DNA of 50,458 nucleotides, from NCBI GenBank assembly GCA_022791155.1, contig JAAVYN010000024.1, forward strand, positions 1 to 50,458. The letters are read 5' to 3'. Below the pieces are notes generated by a model. It was not told the DNA's origin. It did not search any database and saw only the letters and a program-made list of their open reading frames with translations. Source of the DNA: Bacillota bacterium. GTDB lineage: Bacteria > Bacillota > Clostridia > Lachnospirales > Anaerotignaceae. Both the position numbers and the translations under genes were made by a program. Position 1 is the first letter of the stretch, and each line of letters opens with the position of its first letter. This document shows positions 25,253 through 35,100 of the stretch, in pieces.

Positions 25253-26290
25253 ATGAACAAATGGTATGAAGACAAAGCTGTTGACAGCGGAATTGTTATA
25301 TCAAGCCGTGTGCGCTTGGCAAGAAACATCAAAAAATATCCTTTCCCCGGCAGAATGAGTGATGACGAGGCAAAATGCGTAATCAAAGATGTGAAAGATT
25401 CTCTGATTAACGAAAGAACGCCTTTGGGGAGTCAGTTTAGGTTCATTGAAGTTGAAAAACTTGCGGCGAATGAGAAAAGAATTCTTATGGAAAACCACAT
25501 TATAAGCCCTGTGCTCATGGCAAAAAGCGAAAGCTGCGGCGTTCTTATAAAAGATGACGAGACAATAAGCATCATGCTCAATGAAGAGGATCACATAAGA
25601 ATACAGACAGTGTTTCCCGGACAGCAAATTGACAATGCGCTGAGCTTGGCCGACAAAATTGATGATTTGATAGAAGAAAGCGTTGAATATGCATTCAGTG
25701 AAAAAAGCGGATATATTACGGCGTGCCCGACAAACATAGGAACAGGGTTGAGAGCATCGTTTATGGTTCATCTTCCGGCGCTTGAAAGCCAAAACAGAAT
25801 TGTGGGCGTTGTGAATGCGCTTGGAAAGTTTGGAATAACAGTGAGGGGAACTTATGGCGAGGGAAGCGAGGCGTTTGGCTCCATATATCAAATATCAAAC
25901 CAGATAACGCTTGGCGCCAGTGAGGAAGAAATAGTCAAAAACATTAAAAATGCTGTGAAATTTGTTGAAGAACAGGAAATGAAAGCGCGGGACAGCATAA
26001 TTAAAAACAGCAGCGCTGATTTTGAGGACAAAATTTATCGTTCATATGGAATTGTGACGAATGCGAGAAAAATTTCGGCAAGAGAGGCAATGGCGCATCT
26101 TTCAAACATACGCGAGGGATATATCACAGGAATTTTGAAAACATGTGAACTGGAAAAGAGCTTATACAGCATCATGATTGGAATTCAGCCCGGAAACATT
26201 CAAAATGGAATGGAAGATGGAACTGACACTGGAAAAAGAGACGAAAAAAGGGCAAAATATCTGAGGGAATCTTTTTTGAAAAGAGGATAG
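25253..26290 (+). CDS. mcsB: Protein arginine kinase McsB
   Basis: A 345-residue ATP:guanido phosphotransferase-like enzyme that phosphorylates arginines on proteins and marks them for ClpC-ClpP degradation. The N-terminus has SSRVRLARNIKKYPFPGRM, with the Arg-rich nucleotide site. ESCGVLIKDDETISIMLNEEDHIRIQ is represented by its core NEEDHIRIQ, containing the catalytic Glu region, and CPTNIGTGLRASFMVHLP is the conserved Cys-containing loop. The C-terminus holds the phospho-Arg pocket region. ATG 25253 follows AAAGGAGGA. It sits in the mcsA-mcsB-clpC operon, which supports the assignment over creatine/arginine kinase. Confidence 0.96.
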   Translation: MNKWYEDKAVDSGIVISSRVRLARNIKKYPFPGRMSDDEAKCVIKDVKDSLINERTPLGSQFRFIEVEKLAANEKRILMENHIISPVLMAKSESCGVLIKDDETISIMLNEEDHIRIQTVFPGQQIDNALSLADKIDDLIEESVEYAFSEKSGYITACPTNIGTGLRASFMVHLPALESQNRIVGVVNALGKFGITVRGTYGEGSEAFGSIYQISNQITLGASEEEIVKNIKNAVKFVEEQEMKARDSIIKNSSADFEDKIYRSYGIVTNARKISAREAMAHLSNIREGYITGILKTCELEKSLYSIMIGIQPGNIQNGMEDGTDTGKRDEKRAKYLRESFLKRG

Positions 26291-26313
26291 ACCCTTGAAG
26301 GAGGTTTTGAGTT

Positions 26314-28767
26314 ATGCAAAGATTCACACAAAAAGCCCAGGAGGCCATTCAAAAGGCACATGAATGTGCCGAGAGGCTTGGACATGACTATATAGGAACG
26401 GAACATATATTGCTGGGCCTTTCCGGCGTCAATGACAGTGTTTCGGCAAAGGCAATTGAAAGTCAGGGCATAAGCCACAGTGATATATTTGAAAAAGTCA
26501 ATGAAGAGCTTGGGCATGGAATTGAAGGAACAATTGTGGAAGGATACACGCCGAGAGTCAAAAGAATACTTGACAGAAGCGTTCAGGAAGCAGTCAACAT
26601 GAAAAGCGGCTATGTTGGCACAGAACATATGCTCATGGCGCTTCTCAACGAAAGAGATTGTTTTGCTGTGAAAATTCTTTTGAGCCTTGGAGCCAATCTT
26701 CAGCGTATGTTTGAAGACATATTGAAAATGCTTGGCGAGGGCGAAAATCCCGGCATGGCGGCAGGACTGGGACAGCAGCGGCCAGCGGGGAACACGTCAA
26801 CACCAACTCTTGACAAATACAGCCGTGATTTCACGCAAATGGCTGTTGATGACAAGTTTGACCCGATAATAGGGCGTGACAGTGAAATTGAGCGTGTTAT
26901 ACAAATTTTGACAAGAAGGACAAAAAACAATCCTTGCCTTGTTGGAGATCCGGGCGTTGGAAAAACGGCCATAGCCGAAGGGCTTGCTCAGAAGATAGCC
27001 AAAGGCGACATACCGGAGATATTGAAAAACAAAAGAGTTGTGTGTCTTGAACTTTCATCAATCATAGCCGGCTCAAAATATAGAGGTGAATTTGAGGAAA
27101 GAATCAAAAGTGTCATTGATGAAGTGAGGAAAGACGGAAATGTCATACTGTTCATTGATGAGATACACACAATCATTGGCGCCGGCGGCGCCGAAGGCGC
27201 AATTGATGCCTCAAACATACTTAAGCCTTCTCTTGCGAGAGGAGAAATACAGCTCATTGGCGCAACAACACTTGAAGAATATAGAAAATATATTGAAAAA
27301 GACGCGGCACTTGAAAGAAGGTTTCAGCCTGTCAAGGTTGAGGAGCCTTCTGAAGAAGACGCTGTCAAAATGCTTTATGGCCTTAGAGATAAATATGAAG
27401 CGCATCACCGTGTTGGAATCACCAATGAAGCCATAGAGGCGGCTGTCAAAATGAGTGCGCGTTACATCACCGACAGATTTCTTCCAGACAAAGCAATTGA
27501 CCTCATTGATGAAGCGGCATCAAAAGTTCGGCTTGCAAACTACACAGCGCCTTCTGGCGTGAAAGAGCTTGAAAAGAAGATTGAGGCTCTTGAAAAAGAA
27601 AAAGAAGAAGCCATAAAAACAGAGGATTTTGAAAAAGCTGCTTTGGTCAAAAAGGAACAACACAGCCTGAAAGCCCAGCTTGATGAGGCGAAAAAGGAAT
27701 GGGAAAACAAGAACACCGGAAAAGAACTTTCAGTGACAGAAAACGAAATTGCAGATGTTGTGAGCAGTTGGACAGGGATTCCTGTGAGAAGCATACAGGA
27801 GGAAGAAGGTCAAAGGCTCATGAACATGGAAAAACTTCTTCATGAAAGGGTGATTGGCCAAAATGAGGCCGTTGAGGCCATAAGCAAGGCAATCCGCCGT
27901 GGAAGAGTTGGCCTCAAGGATCCAAAACGCCCAATTGGTTCATTTCTCTTTTTGGGGCCAACAGGCGTTGGAAAAACAGAGCTTTCAAAAGCGCTTGCAG
28001 AAGTTCTGTTTGGTGACGAAAACTCGATTATAAGGATTGACATGAGTGAATATATGGAAAAACACAGTGTTTCCAAAATGATTGGCTCTCCTCCTGGATA
28101 TGTGGGGTATGACGAGGGCGGACAGCTGAGCGAAAAAGTCAGAAGAAAGCCATATTCGGTTGTTCTTTTTGATGAAATTGAAAAGGCCTCGCCAGATGTT
28201 TTCAACATACTTCTTCAAGTTCTTGACGACGGACACATAACTGACGCACAGGGAAGAAAAGTTGATTTCAAAAACACAGTTATAATAATGACATCAAATG
28301 CCGGGGCAAGAAACATTGTGGAGCCTAAAAAACTTGGCTTTACATCAGGCAGTGACAGCCAAAAAAATTATGAGGACATGAAAAAGAATGTTATGGATGA
28401 AGTTAAACATCTGTTTAAGCCAGAGTTTATAAACAGGATTGACGACATAATAGTTTTTCATGCGCTCAACGAGGAAAATGTGAAGGACATTGTCAAACTT
28501 ATGTCAAATGAAATTGTTGCGAGAACAAAAGAAAACATGGACATAACAGTTGAGTTTGACGATTCTGCAATAAGCTTCATTGCCGAAACAGGGTTTGATC
28601 CAGCATATGGCGCAAGGCCGCTGAGAAGAGCGCTTCAAAGCAAAATTGAAGATGCATTTGCCGAAAGCTTCCTTGAAGGGAAGTTTGCGAAGGGAGACAC
28701 GGCAATTGTCAAAGCTGTTGATGGAAAAATTGAGATTGGCAAAAAGACGGTTGCTTTAGAAAAGTGA
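26314..28767 (+). CDS. clpC: ATP-dependent Clp protease ATP-binding subunit ClpC
   Basis: An 817-residue Hsp100 unfoldase that feeds ClpP. Seen: the N-terminal repeat domain (RFTQKAQEAIQKAHE, GTEHILLGL, GTEHMLMALL), which binds McsB and phospho-Arg substrates; AAA-1 with Walker A GDPGVGKT (211-218); a central UVR/coiled region (about 425-465) characteristic of ClpC rather than ClpB; AAA-2 with GPTGVGKT (548-555); and the C-terminal D2-small domain (GARPLRRALQSKIEDAFAE). ATG 26314 follows AAGGAGG. It is the last gene of the stress operon and is followed by a clean terminator. In relatives radA comes next; here two other genes and a tandem repeat intervene. Confidence 0.97.
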   Translation: MQRFTQKAQEAIQKAHECAERLGHDYIGTEHILLGLSGVNDSVSAKAIESQGISHSDIFEKVNEELGHGIEGTIVEGYTPRVKRILDRSVQEAVNMKSGYVGTEHMLMALLNERDCFAVKILLSLGANLQRMFEDILKMLGEGENPGMAAGLGQQRPAGNTSTPTLDKYSRDFTQMAVDDKFDPIIGRDSEIERVIQILTRRTKNNPCLVGDPGVGKTAIAEGLAQKIAKGDIPEILKNKRVVCLELSSIIAGSKYRGEFEERIKSVIDEVRKDGNVILFIDEIHTIIGAGGAEGAIDASNILKPSLARGEIQLIGATTLEEYRKYIEKDAALERRFQPVKVEEPSEEDAVKMLYGLRDKYEAHHRVGITNEAIEAAVKMSARYITDRFLPDKAIDLIDEAASKVRLANYTAPSGVKELEKKIEALEKEKEEAIKTEDFEKAALVKKEQHSLKAQLDEAKKEWENKNTGKELSVTENEIADVVSSWTGIPVRSIQEEEGQRLMNMEKLLHERVIGQNEAVEAISKAIRRGRVGLKDPKRPIGSFLFLGPTGVGKTELSKALAEVLFGDENSIIRIDMSEYMEKHSVSKMIGSPPGYVGYDEGGQLSEKVRRKPYSVVLFDEIEKASPDVFNILLQVLDDGHITDAQGRKVDFKNTVIIMTSNAGARNIVEPKKLGFTSGSDSQKNYEDMKKNVMDEVKHLFKPEFINRIDDIIVFHALNEENVKDIVKLMSNEIVARTKENMDITVEFDDSAISFIAETGFDPAYGARPLRRALQSKIEDAFAESFLEGKFAKGDTAIVKAVDGKIEIGKKTVALEK

Positions 28768-28776
28768 CATATAATT

Positions 28777-28812
28777 ATCCCCAAACATATTGAAATGGTT
28801 TGGGGATTTTTT
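28777..28812 (+). terminator. Terminator of the clpC operon
   Basis: ATCCCCAAAC (28777-28786) pairs perfectly with GTTTGGGGAT (28798-28807), followed by TTTTT. Confidence 0.9.
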
Positions 28813-28910
28813 GATTTGGCATGATGTGTGCCAGATTGCAAAAGTTTGGTGCAGATTTTGAAATATTAAGGAATTTTTATGAAAACAGAAATAATATCTA
28901 CCGTTTTTTG

Positions 28911-28919
28911 TGGTATAGT
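28911..28919 (+). promoter_or_regulatory. Extended -10 promoter in front of the tandem repeat
   Basis: TGGTATAGT (28911-28919) fits the extended -10 pattern TGnTATAAT; no good -35 is seen. A start point near 28926 would place the 5' end of the RNA exactly at the first repeat copy. Confidence 0.45.
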
Positions 28920-28926
28920 ATGTGTC

Positions 28927-29026
28927 AGACCCTATTAAAGGAAGGGGCCGAAAGGGCCGTTCATTTAATAGTTGTTCAGGAAAGAGCGAAGCGAAAGAGG
29001 GAACAAGAGCGTTGGAAACGCGGGCT
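28927..29026 (+). repeat. Structured 100-nt repeat, copy 1
   Basis: It begins AGACCCTATTAAAGG and ends GCGTTGGAAACGCGGGCT, and differs from copy 2 at three positions. Predicted folds: CTATTAAA pairs with TTTAATAG around a GGCC-GAAAG-GGCC inner stem; TTGTTC pairs with GAACAA; and a 3' hairpin GCGTT-GGA-AACGC. It is not a riboswitch class I recognise. Confidence 0.85.
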
Positions 29027-29033
29027 GACAAGA

Positions 29034-29056
29034 GTAAATTTGAGAAGCAAATTTAC
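29034..29056 (+). repeat. Hairpin in the 40-base spacer between the repeat copies
   Basis: GTAAATTT (29034-29041) and AAATTTAC (29049-29056) form a perfect inverted repeat with a 7-base loop. Confidence 0.6.
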
Positions 29057-29066
29057 GAATGAACAA

Positions 29067-29166
29067 AGACCCTATTAAAGGAAGGGGCCGAAAGGGCCGT
29101 TCGTTTAATAGTTGTTCAGGAAAGAGCGAAGCGAGAGAGGGAACAAGAGCGTTGAAAACGCGGGCT
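29067..29166 (+). repeat. Structured 100-nt repeat, copy 2
   Basis: Same length and fold as the copy at 28927-29026, with a 140-base period. The differences are A to G after GGCCGTTC, A to G in GCGAGAG, and G to A in the GAA loop of the 3' hairpin. All three lie in loops or at stem edges, so pairing is kept. It lies 80 bases before the AIM24-family start codon. Confidence 0.85.
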
Positions 29167-29245
29167 TAAGCAATATATTTACTGAATGCAACTCAAAATC
29201 TGGCAAACAGATTTATTATACAAATTTACAAAAGGAGATGACAAA

Positions 29246-29923
29246 ATGAAATATGACATAATGGGCGGCAACCTTCCGGTTGTTGAATGCACACTTGCGC
29301 CTGGCGAAACAATGATAACTGAAAAGGGCGCCATGTGCTGGATGAGCCAAAACATGAAAATGGAAACAACAGCAAATGGCGGCTTGAAAAAAGCAATTGG
29401 AAGAACGTTTTCCGGCGAGGCATTTTTTCAAAACAGATATTCTTCAACAGGTGGCGAAGGGATGATTGCTTTTGCTTCAAGCTTTCCAGGGTCGATACGT
29501 GCGCTTGAAATATCACCAGGCAACGGCTTTGTTGTTCAAAAAAGCGCATTTTTGGCCGCTGAGGAGGGCGTTCAGCTTTCAGTTTTTTTTCAGAAAAAAA
29601 TTGGGGCGGCTTTTTTTGGCGGCGAGGGTTTTATAATGCAAAAGCTTTCAGGCAACGGAACTGCTTTCATTGAAATTGACGGCGCTGTGATTGAATATGA
29701 GCTCGCCGCCGGTGAAACAATGGTTGTTGACACTGGATATTTGGCGGGAATGAGCGAAAGCTGTTCGATTGAAATTGTGGCAGTGCCAGGCGTCAAAAAC
29801 ATGCTTTTTGGCGGCGAGGGCGTTTTCAACACACTTGTGAAAGGCCCGGGAAAAATAATGCTTCAAACAATGCCAATTTCTAAGGTTGTCAGTGCTCTTG
29901 GGCCGTTTATACCCTCAAAATGA
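29246..29923 (+). CDS. AIM24/TIGR00266 family protein
   Basis: A 225-residue all-beta protein of the AIM24 family (TIGR00266). It shows repeated glycine-rich turns such as LAPGETMITEKGAMCWMS, GGEGMIAFAS, FFGGEGFIMQKLSGNGTAF, LAAGETMVVDTGYLAG and FGGEGVFNTLVKGPGKI. It has no signal peptide or membrane segment. The yeast homologue acts in mitochondrial membrane organisation; bacterial roles are not established. ATG 29246 follows AAAGGAGATG; the in-frame ATG at 29186 has no SD. It lies downstream of the tandem structured repeat, which may belong to its leader. Confidence 0.88.
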   Translation: MKYDIMGGNLPVVECTLAPGETMITEKGAMCWMSQNMKMETTANGGLKKAIGRTFSGEAFFQNRYSSTGGEGMIAFASSFPGSIRALEISPGNGFVVQKSAFLAAEEGVQLSVFFQKKIGAAFFGGEGFIMQKLSGNGTAFIEIDGAVIEYELAAGETMVVDTGYLAGMSESCSIEIVAVPGVKNMLFGGEGVFNTLVKGPGKIMLQTMPISKVVSALGPFIPSK

Positions 29924-30047
29924 TTTTGCGCCTGTTCTTCCCGGCAGAAAATTTCATTTTTTTGTTATATACAAAAACACAAAAAATTGGTATAATAACA
30001 TTGGAGTATATTTTTGTATATTCATAAAAAACAGGGAGGCACAGCAA

Positions 30048-30461
30048 ATGTCGGTTATAGAAGAATTTATCAGAGTTGAGGAAAACGGTGCAATTAGCTT
30101 TGGTAACTACCTGACGGAAAGCAAGAGAAAAGTTGTTGATTTTGAAGTTGACGGCGATTTGTATTACGTTAAAACATATAATGAAATTACCAGGCTTGAA
30201 AAGAACAGCAAACTGCTTTTGGAGACTGTCCCAGGAGCAGCAATACATAACCTTGTTATGAACGAAAAAAAGGTTTCTTTCACTCTTGAGGGCGAAGACA
30301 ACATTCATGTCACAATGGAGCTTGAGCCTGAAGCTGAATATAGAGTGTTTGTTGATGATTTTAATGTTGGCCGCGTGAGCGGCAATGTGTCAGGGAAAGT
30401 GGATTTCAGCGTTGATGTGAAAAACAGCGCAAAAAACATTATCCTTGAGAAGGCAAACTGA
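30048..30461 (+). CDS. Conserved clostridial protein of unknown function (often labelled endosialidase-like)
   Basis: A 137-residue soluble protein starting MSVIEEFIRVEENGAISFGN. It matches from memory a family common in Lachnospirales that pipelines sometimes call endosialidase; the label has no visible catalytic support. The pattern is short beta-strands (DFEVDGDLYYVKTYNEITRL, FTLEGEDNIHVTMELEP) ending in an Ig-like strand pair. ATG 30048 follows GGGAGGC; in-frame upstream codons belong to the preceding gene's 3' region. An extended -10 (TGGTATAAT, 29988-29996) upstream could be its promoter. The structured 30476-30557 region follows. Confidence 0.65.
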   Translation: MSVIEEFIRVEENGAISFGNYLTESKRKVVDFEVDGDLYYVKTYNEITRLEKNSKLLLETVPGAAIHNLVMNEKKVSFTLEGEDNIHVTMELEPEAEYRVFVDDFNVGRVSGNVSGKVDFSVDVKNSAKNIILEKAN

Positions 30462-30475
30462 ACAATGAATTTTTG

Positions 30476-30557
30476 GCCCCGCTCGGGGAAAAGTGCTGAT
30501 TGTGCCGAAGGAAGGGCACAGGCTGAAAGCTCTTTCCCGAAAGCGGGGCATTTTTTT
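30476..30557 (+). terminator. Branched terminator/attenuator abutting the radA RBS
   Basis: GCCCCGCT (30476-30483) pairs with AGCGGGGC (30542-30549). GGGAAA (30486-30491) then pairs with TTTCCC (30533-30538), and an inner hairpin TGTGCC/GGCACA lies at 30501-30520. Seven T follow (30551-30557), and the SD GGAGG of radA begins at the very next base. It terminates the upstream gene, or attenuates radA, or both. Confidence 0.7.
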
Positions 30558-30567
30558 GGAGGAAGCA

Positions 30568-31953
30568 ATGAAAGAAAAGAAGATTTATGTGTGTTCTAAC
30601 TGTGGCAACAAAAGCCCGCGTTGGATGGGAGTTTGTTATAAATGCAAGCAATATAACACGTTTGAAGAATTCAATGAACAGACAAATTCCGCGGGGAAAA
30701 CGATTGTGCCTCGTGAAAACATGCGAGGAGCAGAGAGGCTCAAAAATGTTGAAACAAGTTCCAGTGAAAGAATTGTCACTTCCATAAACGAATTTAACAG
30801 AGTTATGGGCGGCGGAATTGTGAAGGATTCTGTGACAATATTGTCGTCGCCTCCTGGCGTTGGAAAGAGCACTCTTTCACTTGCCATATGCAATGACATT
30901 GCCGAAAAGGGGTTCAATGTGCTTTATGCCAGTGGCGAGGAGAGTGAAAGCCAAATCAAAAGCCGTGCAGACAGAATATTAGACAATATAAGTGAAAACA
31001 TATTTATTATATCTGACACATGTCTTGACAATGTTTTGAATGCTTCTGCCGAAACACTGGCGGATTTTGTTGTTATTGACAGCATACAAACATTCACATT
31101 GAACGCCTTTCTTCCGGCGCGCGCCGGCAACCCAACACAGACAATGGAATGCGCCGGTGAATTGGTTCGCATTGCCAAAGGCAGAATGAAAAGCACAGCT
31201 GTTATGATTATAGGGCAGATGAACAAAAATGACGAGCTTGCGGGGCTGAGAGCGCTTGAGCACCTGGCCGACACAGTGCTTATACTTGATGGTGACAATG
31301 ATGAACAGCTGAGAAGCATTTCGGCAACAAAAAACCGCTTTGGAAGCACGGGTGAAATGGGCTTTTTTTCAATGACAGAAAAGGGCTTGATTTCGATTGA
31401 CAATCCGTCAGAATATTTTGTGACAAAGAGGGAAGAGGGCGAGGAGGTTTCTGGAAGTGCAATAACCGTTGTGAGGGAAGGAAGCAGGCCGGTTATAGCT
31501 GAAATTGAAAGCCTTGTGAGCAGAAGCTATATGCCATATCCTTCGCGCATTGGCGAGGCGCTGAAAAGAGAGCAGCTCAACACGCTTATATCAATAATGG
31601 AGCAAAGATGCAAAATAAACCTTTCAGACAAAAACGTTGTCATCAAAACGGCCGGCGGCCTCAGGCTGAAGGAACAAGCCTCAAACCTCGCTGTGATCAT
31701 GTGCATAGCTTCATCTGTGTTCAACAAGCCGATAAGCGGCTCCACAGCGTTTATAGCAGATGTGGGGCTCACTGGAGAGTTGAAAAAAGTTCCCGGACAG
31801 GAGCAAAGGATAAAGGAATTGAGCCGCATGGGGTTTAGAAAAGTTTATACAGCGGTTTCAGATGCAAAGCCAAAAATTGACGGAAATATAAATATTATAC
31901 AGTGCCGCTATATTATGGAAGTTATATCATATGTGTTTGAGGAACATAATTAA
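30568..31953 (+). CDS. radA: DNA repair protein RadA
   Basis: A 461-residue RecA-like branch-migration ATPase. The N-terminal zinc finger is C-x2-C (CSNCGNKSPRW) plus CYKCKQYNTF. Walker A is PPGVGKST, the RadA-specific motif is KNRFGSTGEMGFF, and the C-terminus is the Lon-protease-like domain (GSAITVVREGSRPVIAEIES and AFIADVGLTGELKKVPGQEQ as short cores). The length is normal. ATG 30568 follows GGAGGAAGC. It is usually next to clpC and disA in Firmicutes; here it is separated from clpC by about 1.8 kb and disA is absent downstream. Confidence 0.95.
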   Translation: MKEKKIYVCSNCGNKSPRWMGVCYKCKQYNTFEEFNEQTNSAGKTIVPRENMRGAERLKNVETSSSERIVTSINEFNRVMGGGIVKDSVTILSSPPGVGKSTLSLAICNDIAEKGFNVLYASGEESESQIKSRADRILDNISENIFIISDTCLDNVLNASAETLADFVVIDSIQTFTLNAFLPARAGNPTQTMECAGELVRIAKGRMKSTAVMIIGQMNKNDELAGLRALEHLADTVLILDGDNDEQLRSISATKNRFGSTGEMGFFSMTEKGLISIDNPSEYFVTKREEGEEVSGSAITVVREGSRPVIAEIESLVSRSYMPYPSRIGEALKREQLNTLISIMEQRCKINLSDKNVVIKTAGGLRLKEQASNLAVIMCIASSVFNKPISGSTAFIADVGLTGELKKVPGQEQRIKELSRMGFRKVYTAVSDAKPKIDGNINIIQCRYIMEVISYVFEEHN

Positions 31954-32011
31954 TATATGAAAAACGCACAATATATAAACAAAACTTATATCTGGTGTAA
32001 ATAAAATATAG

Positions 32012-32040
32012 TTTACTAATGCTTTAAGCTATTATATAAT
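32012..32040 (+). promoter_or_regulatory. Promoter of pyruvate carboxylase
   Basis: TTTACT (32012-32017), 17 bases, and TATAAT (32035-32040), giving a leader of about 90 bases. Confidence 0.6.
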
Positions 32041-32135
32041 GTATTGAAAGTGTTCATGGAAATGTTTGAGACTATGTTGTGATGAAATTTTGTTCCGTGA
32101 GCTGAAAAAAGACTTTTGAAACAGGAGGGAAAAAC

Positions 32136-35100
32136 TTGCAGGAAGTGAACATAAAAAAGTTTAAGAAAGTTCTTGTTGCCAACAGAGGCGAAATTGCAAT
32201 ACGTGTTTACAGAGCGTTGAATGAACTTGACATACGCACAGTTGGCATTTTCTCAAAGGAAGACAGATATTCGCTGTTTAGAACAAAAACAGATGAATCA
32301 TATGAGCTGGATCAGACAGCGGGCCCGGTTGATGCCTATCTTGATATTAGAAAAATAATAAAAATAGCAAAAGACAAAGAGGTTGATGCAATACACCCTG
32401 GATATGGCTTTCTTTCTGAAAACCCTGATTTTGTGCGGGCGTGCAAAAAAGCGGGGATCGCTTTTATAGGCCCTGACGTGGAAACAATGGAGGCAATGGG
32501 CGACAAAATATCGTCAAAAAAAATTGCCATTGAATGCGGCGTGCCAATAATCCCCGGAATTGATCACGCACTCAAAAACATTGACGAGGTCATGGAAACA
32601 GCCAGAAATGTTGGCTATCCTGTCATGCTCAAAGCCTCAAACGGCGGCGGCGGCAGGGGAATGCGAATTGTGAACAGTGAAAAAGACATGCCAAGGGAAT
32701 ATGCAGAGGCTGTCAACGAGGCAAAAAAGGCTTTTGGAGATGACAAAATATTCATTGAAAAATATCTCAAAGATCCAAAGCACATAGAAGTTCAAATATT
32801 GGGTGACAAATATGGAAACATTGTGCACCTTTTTGACAGGGACTGTTCTGTGCAGCGCCGTCATCAAAAGGTTGTGGAATATGCACCGGCGTTTACAATC
32901 AGAGAAGATGTGCGGCAGAAGATATTTGCCGATGCTGTGAAGCTTGCAAAAAGAGTTGGCTATAAAAATGCGGGAACACTTGAGTTTCTTGTTGACTCCG
33001 ATCAAAACTACTATTTCATAGAGATGAACCCAAGAATACAAGTGGAGCACACTGTGACTGAAATGGTCAGCGGCATAGACATTGTTCAAGCCCAGATTCT
33101 CATTGAGGAGGGCTATCCTTTGAGCGCGCCGGAAATAGGCATTGGCTCCCAGGATGACGTGAAATGCAGTGGCTATGCAATTCAAATGAGGGTGACAACA
33201 GAAGACCCGTCAAACAGCTTCCTTCCAGACACAGGCAAGATAACAGTCTACCGTTCGGCGGCTGGAAACGGTATACGTCTTGACGGCGGCACGGCATATA
33301 CAGGCGCCGAAATCACACCATATTATGACAGCCTTCTTGTGAAAATAATATCATATGACAGAAATTTTGCCTCAGCTGTTAAGAAAGGTGTGCGCGCGCT
33401 GAAAGAGACAAGGGTGCGCGGCGTCAAAACAAACATACCATTTTTGATAAACGTGCTTCAAAACGAGACATTTGTCAAAGGAGAGTGCACAACAACATTC
33501 ATTGGCGAAACGCCAGAGCTTTTTCAAATTTCTTTGGGCCGCGACAGGGCCACAAGAATTGCCGAATTCATTGGCAACAAAATTGTCAATGATGTCAATG
33601 GCGAAAAGCCAGCAATTGGCTGCATAACCGCCCCGGCCACAAGCGGCAACAAAATTTATGGCGCAAGAGACGAGTTCCTCAAGCTTGGCGCGAAAGAATT
33701 CACTCAAAAGATAATGAGAGAAAAGAAGCTTTATATCACTGACACCTCCATGAGAGATGCTCATCAGTCGCTTATGGCAACACGCATGAGGACAATTGAT
33801 CTTTTGAAAGCGGCTCCGGCCACAAATGAAATAATGCGGAATGCATTTTCAGTTGAGGCGTGGGGAGGCGCCACATTTGATGTGGCATACCGTTTCTTGA
33901 AGGAAAGCCCGTGGGATCGCCTTGAGTTTTTGAGAGAAGCCATGCCAAACACGCTCATACAAATGCTTCTTAGGGCGTCAAACGCCGTTGGATATAGCAA
34001 CTATCCTGACAATGTTGTGGCGCATTTCATCAAAATTGCCGCCGAACGCGGCGTTGACGTTTTCAGAATTTTTGACAGCCTCAACTGGATTGAAAACATG
34101 AAAATGCCAGTTGAAGAAGCCCTTAAAACAGGAAAAATTGTCGAGGGCGCAATTTGCTACACAGGCAATATACTTGATCCAAAAGAAAAGAAATATACAA
34201 TTGATTATTATATTGACAAGGCGAAAGAATTGGAAGCGCTTGGATGTCACATATTTGCCATCAAGGACATGGCCGGCCTGCTCAAGCCATATGCGGCAAA
34301 AGAGCTTTTTGCAGCGCTCAAAAGAGAGCTTAAAATTCCTGTTCATCTTCACACTCATGATTCCACAGGAAATGGCGTCAGTGCGCTGCTCATGGCGGCT
34401 GAAGCCGGAATTGACATTGTGGACACAGCCATTGAATCCATGGCAAGCCTCACAAGCCAGCCTTCAATGAATTCCGTTGTTGAGGCGCTGAGAGGGCAGG
34501 AAAGAGACACGGGCCTCGCCCCTGACGAGCTTGCCCAGTTGAGCAGATATTATGCCGGGGTGAGGCTGATTTATAAAAACTTTGAAAGCCCTATGAAATC
34601 GCCCAACACAGAAATATATAAATATGAAATCCCTGGCGGGCAATATTCAAATCTTTTGGCCCAGGTCAGAGAAATGGGTTCAGCCGACAATTTTGAAGAA
34701 ATTAAGGAGCTTTATAAACAGGCCAATGAGCTTTTGGGGAACATAATAAAAGTGACTCCTACAGCAAAGATTGTTGGAGATTTGGCCATATTTATGTCTA
34801 AAAACAGCTTAAACAAAAACAATATATTCACAGAGGGAAGGGAACTTTCATATCCCGACTCTGTTGTGGACTATTTCATGGGAATGGTTGGGCAGCCTGA
34901 CGGCGGTTTCCCCGAAGAACTTCAAAAAATAGTGCTCAAAGGGAAAAAGCCTCTTTCCGAAAGGGCGGGCAAAAGCCTTCCGCCAGCCAATTTTGATGAA
35001 ATTAAAGAGCATTTGAAGGAAATCATAAATGTTCCTGGAAAAAATATAAACGACAGAAACATGTTGAGCTATGCGCTCTATCCCAAAGTTTATGACGACT

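Noticed and set aside
28927-29166. Tandem repeat considered as a CRISPR array
   Set aside because: Only two copies, each 100 nt long with internal hairpins, and one 40-nt spacer that itself is a palindrome. There are no cas genes nearby.
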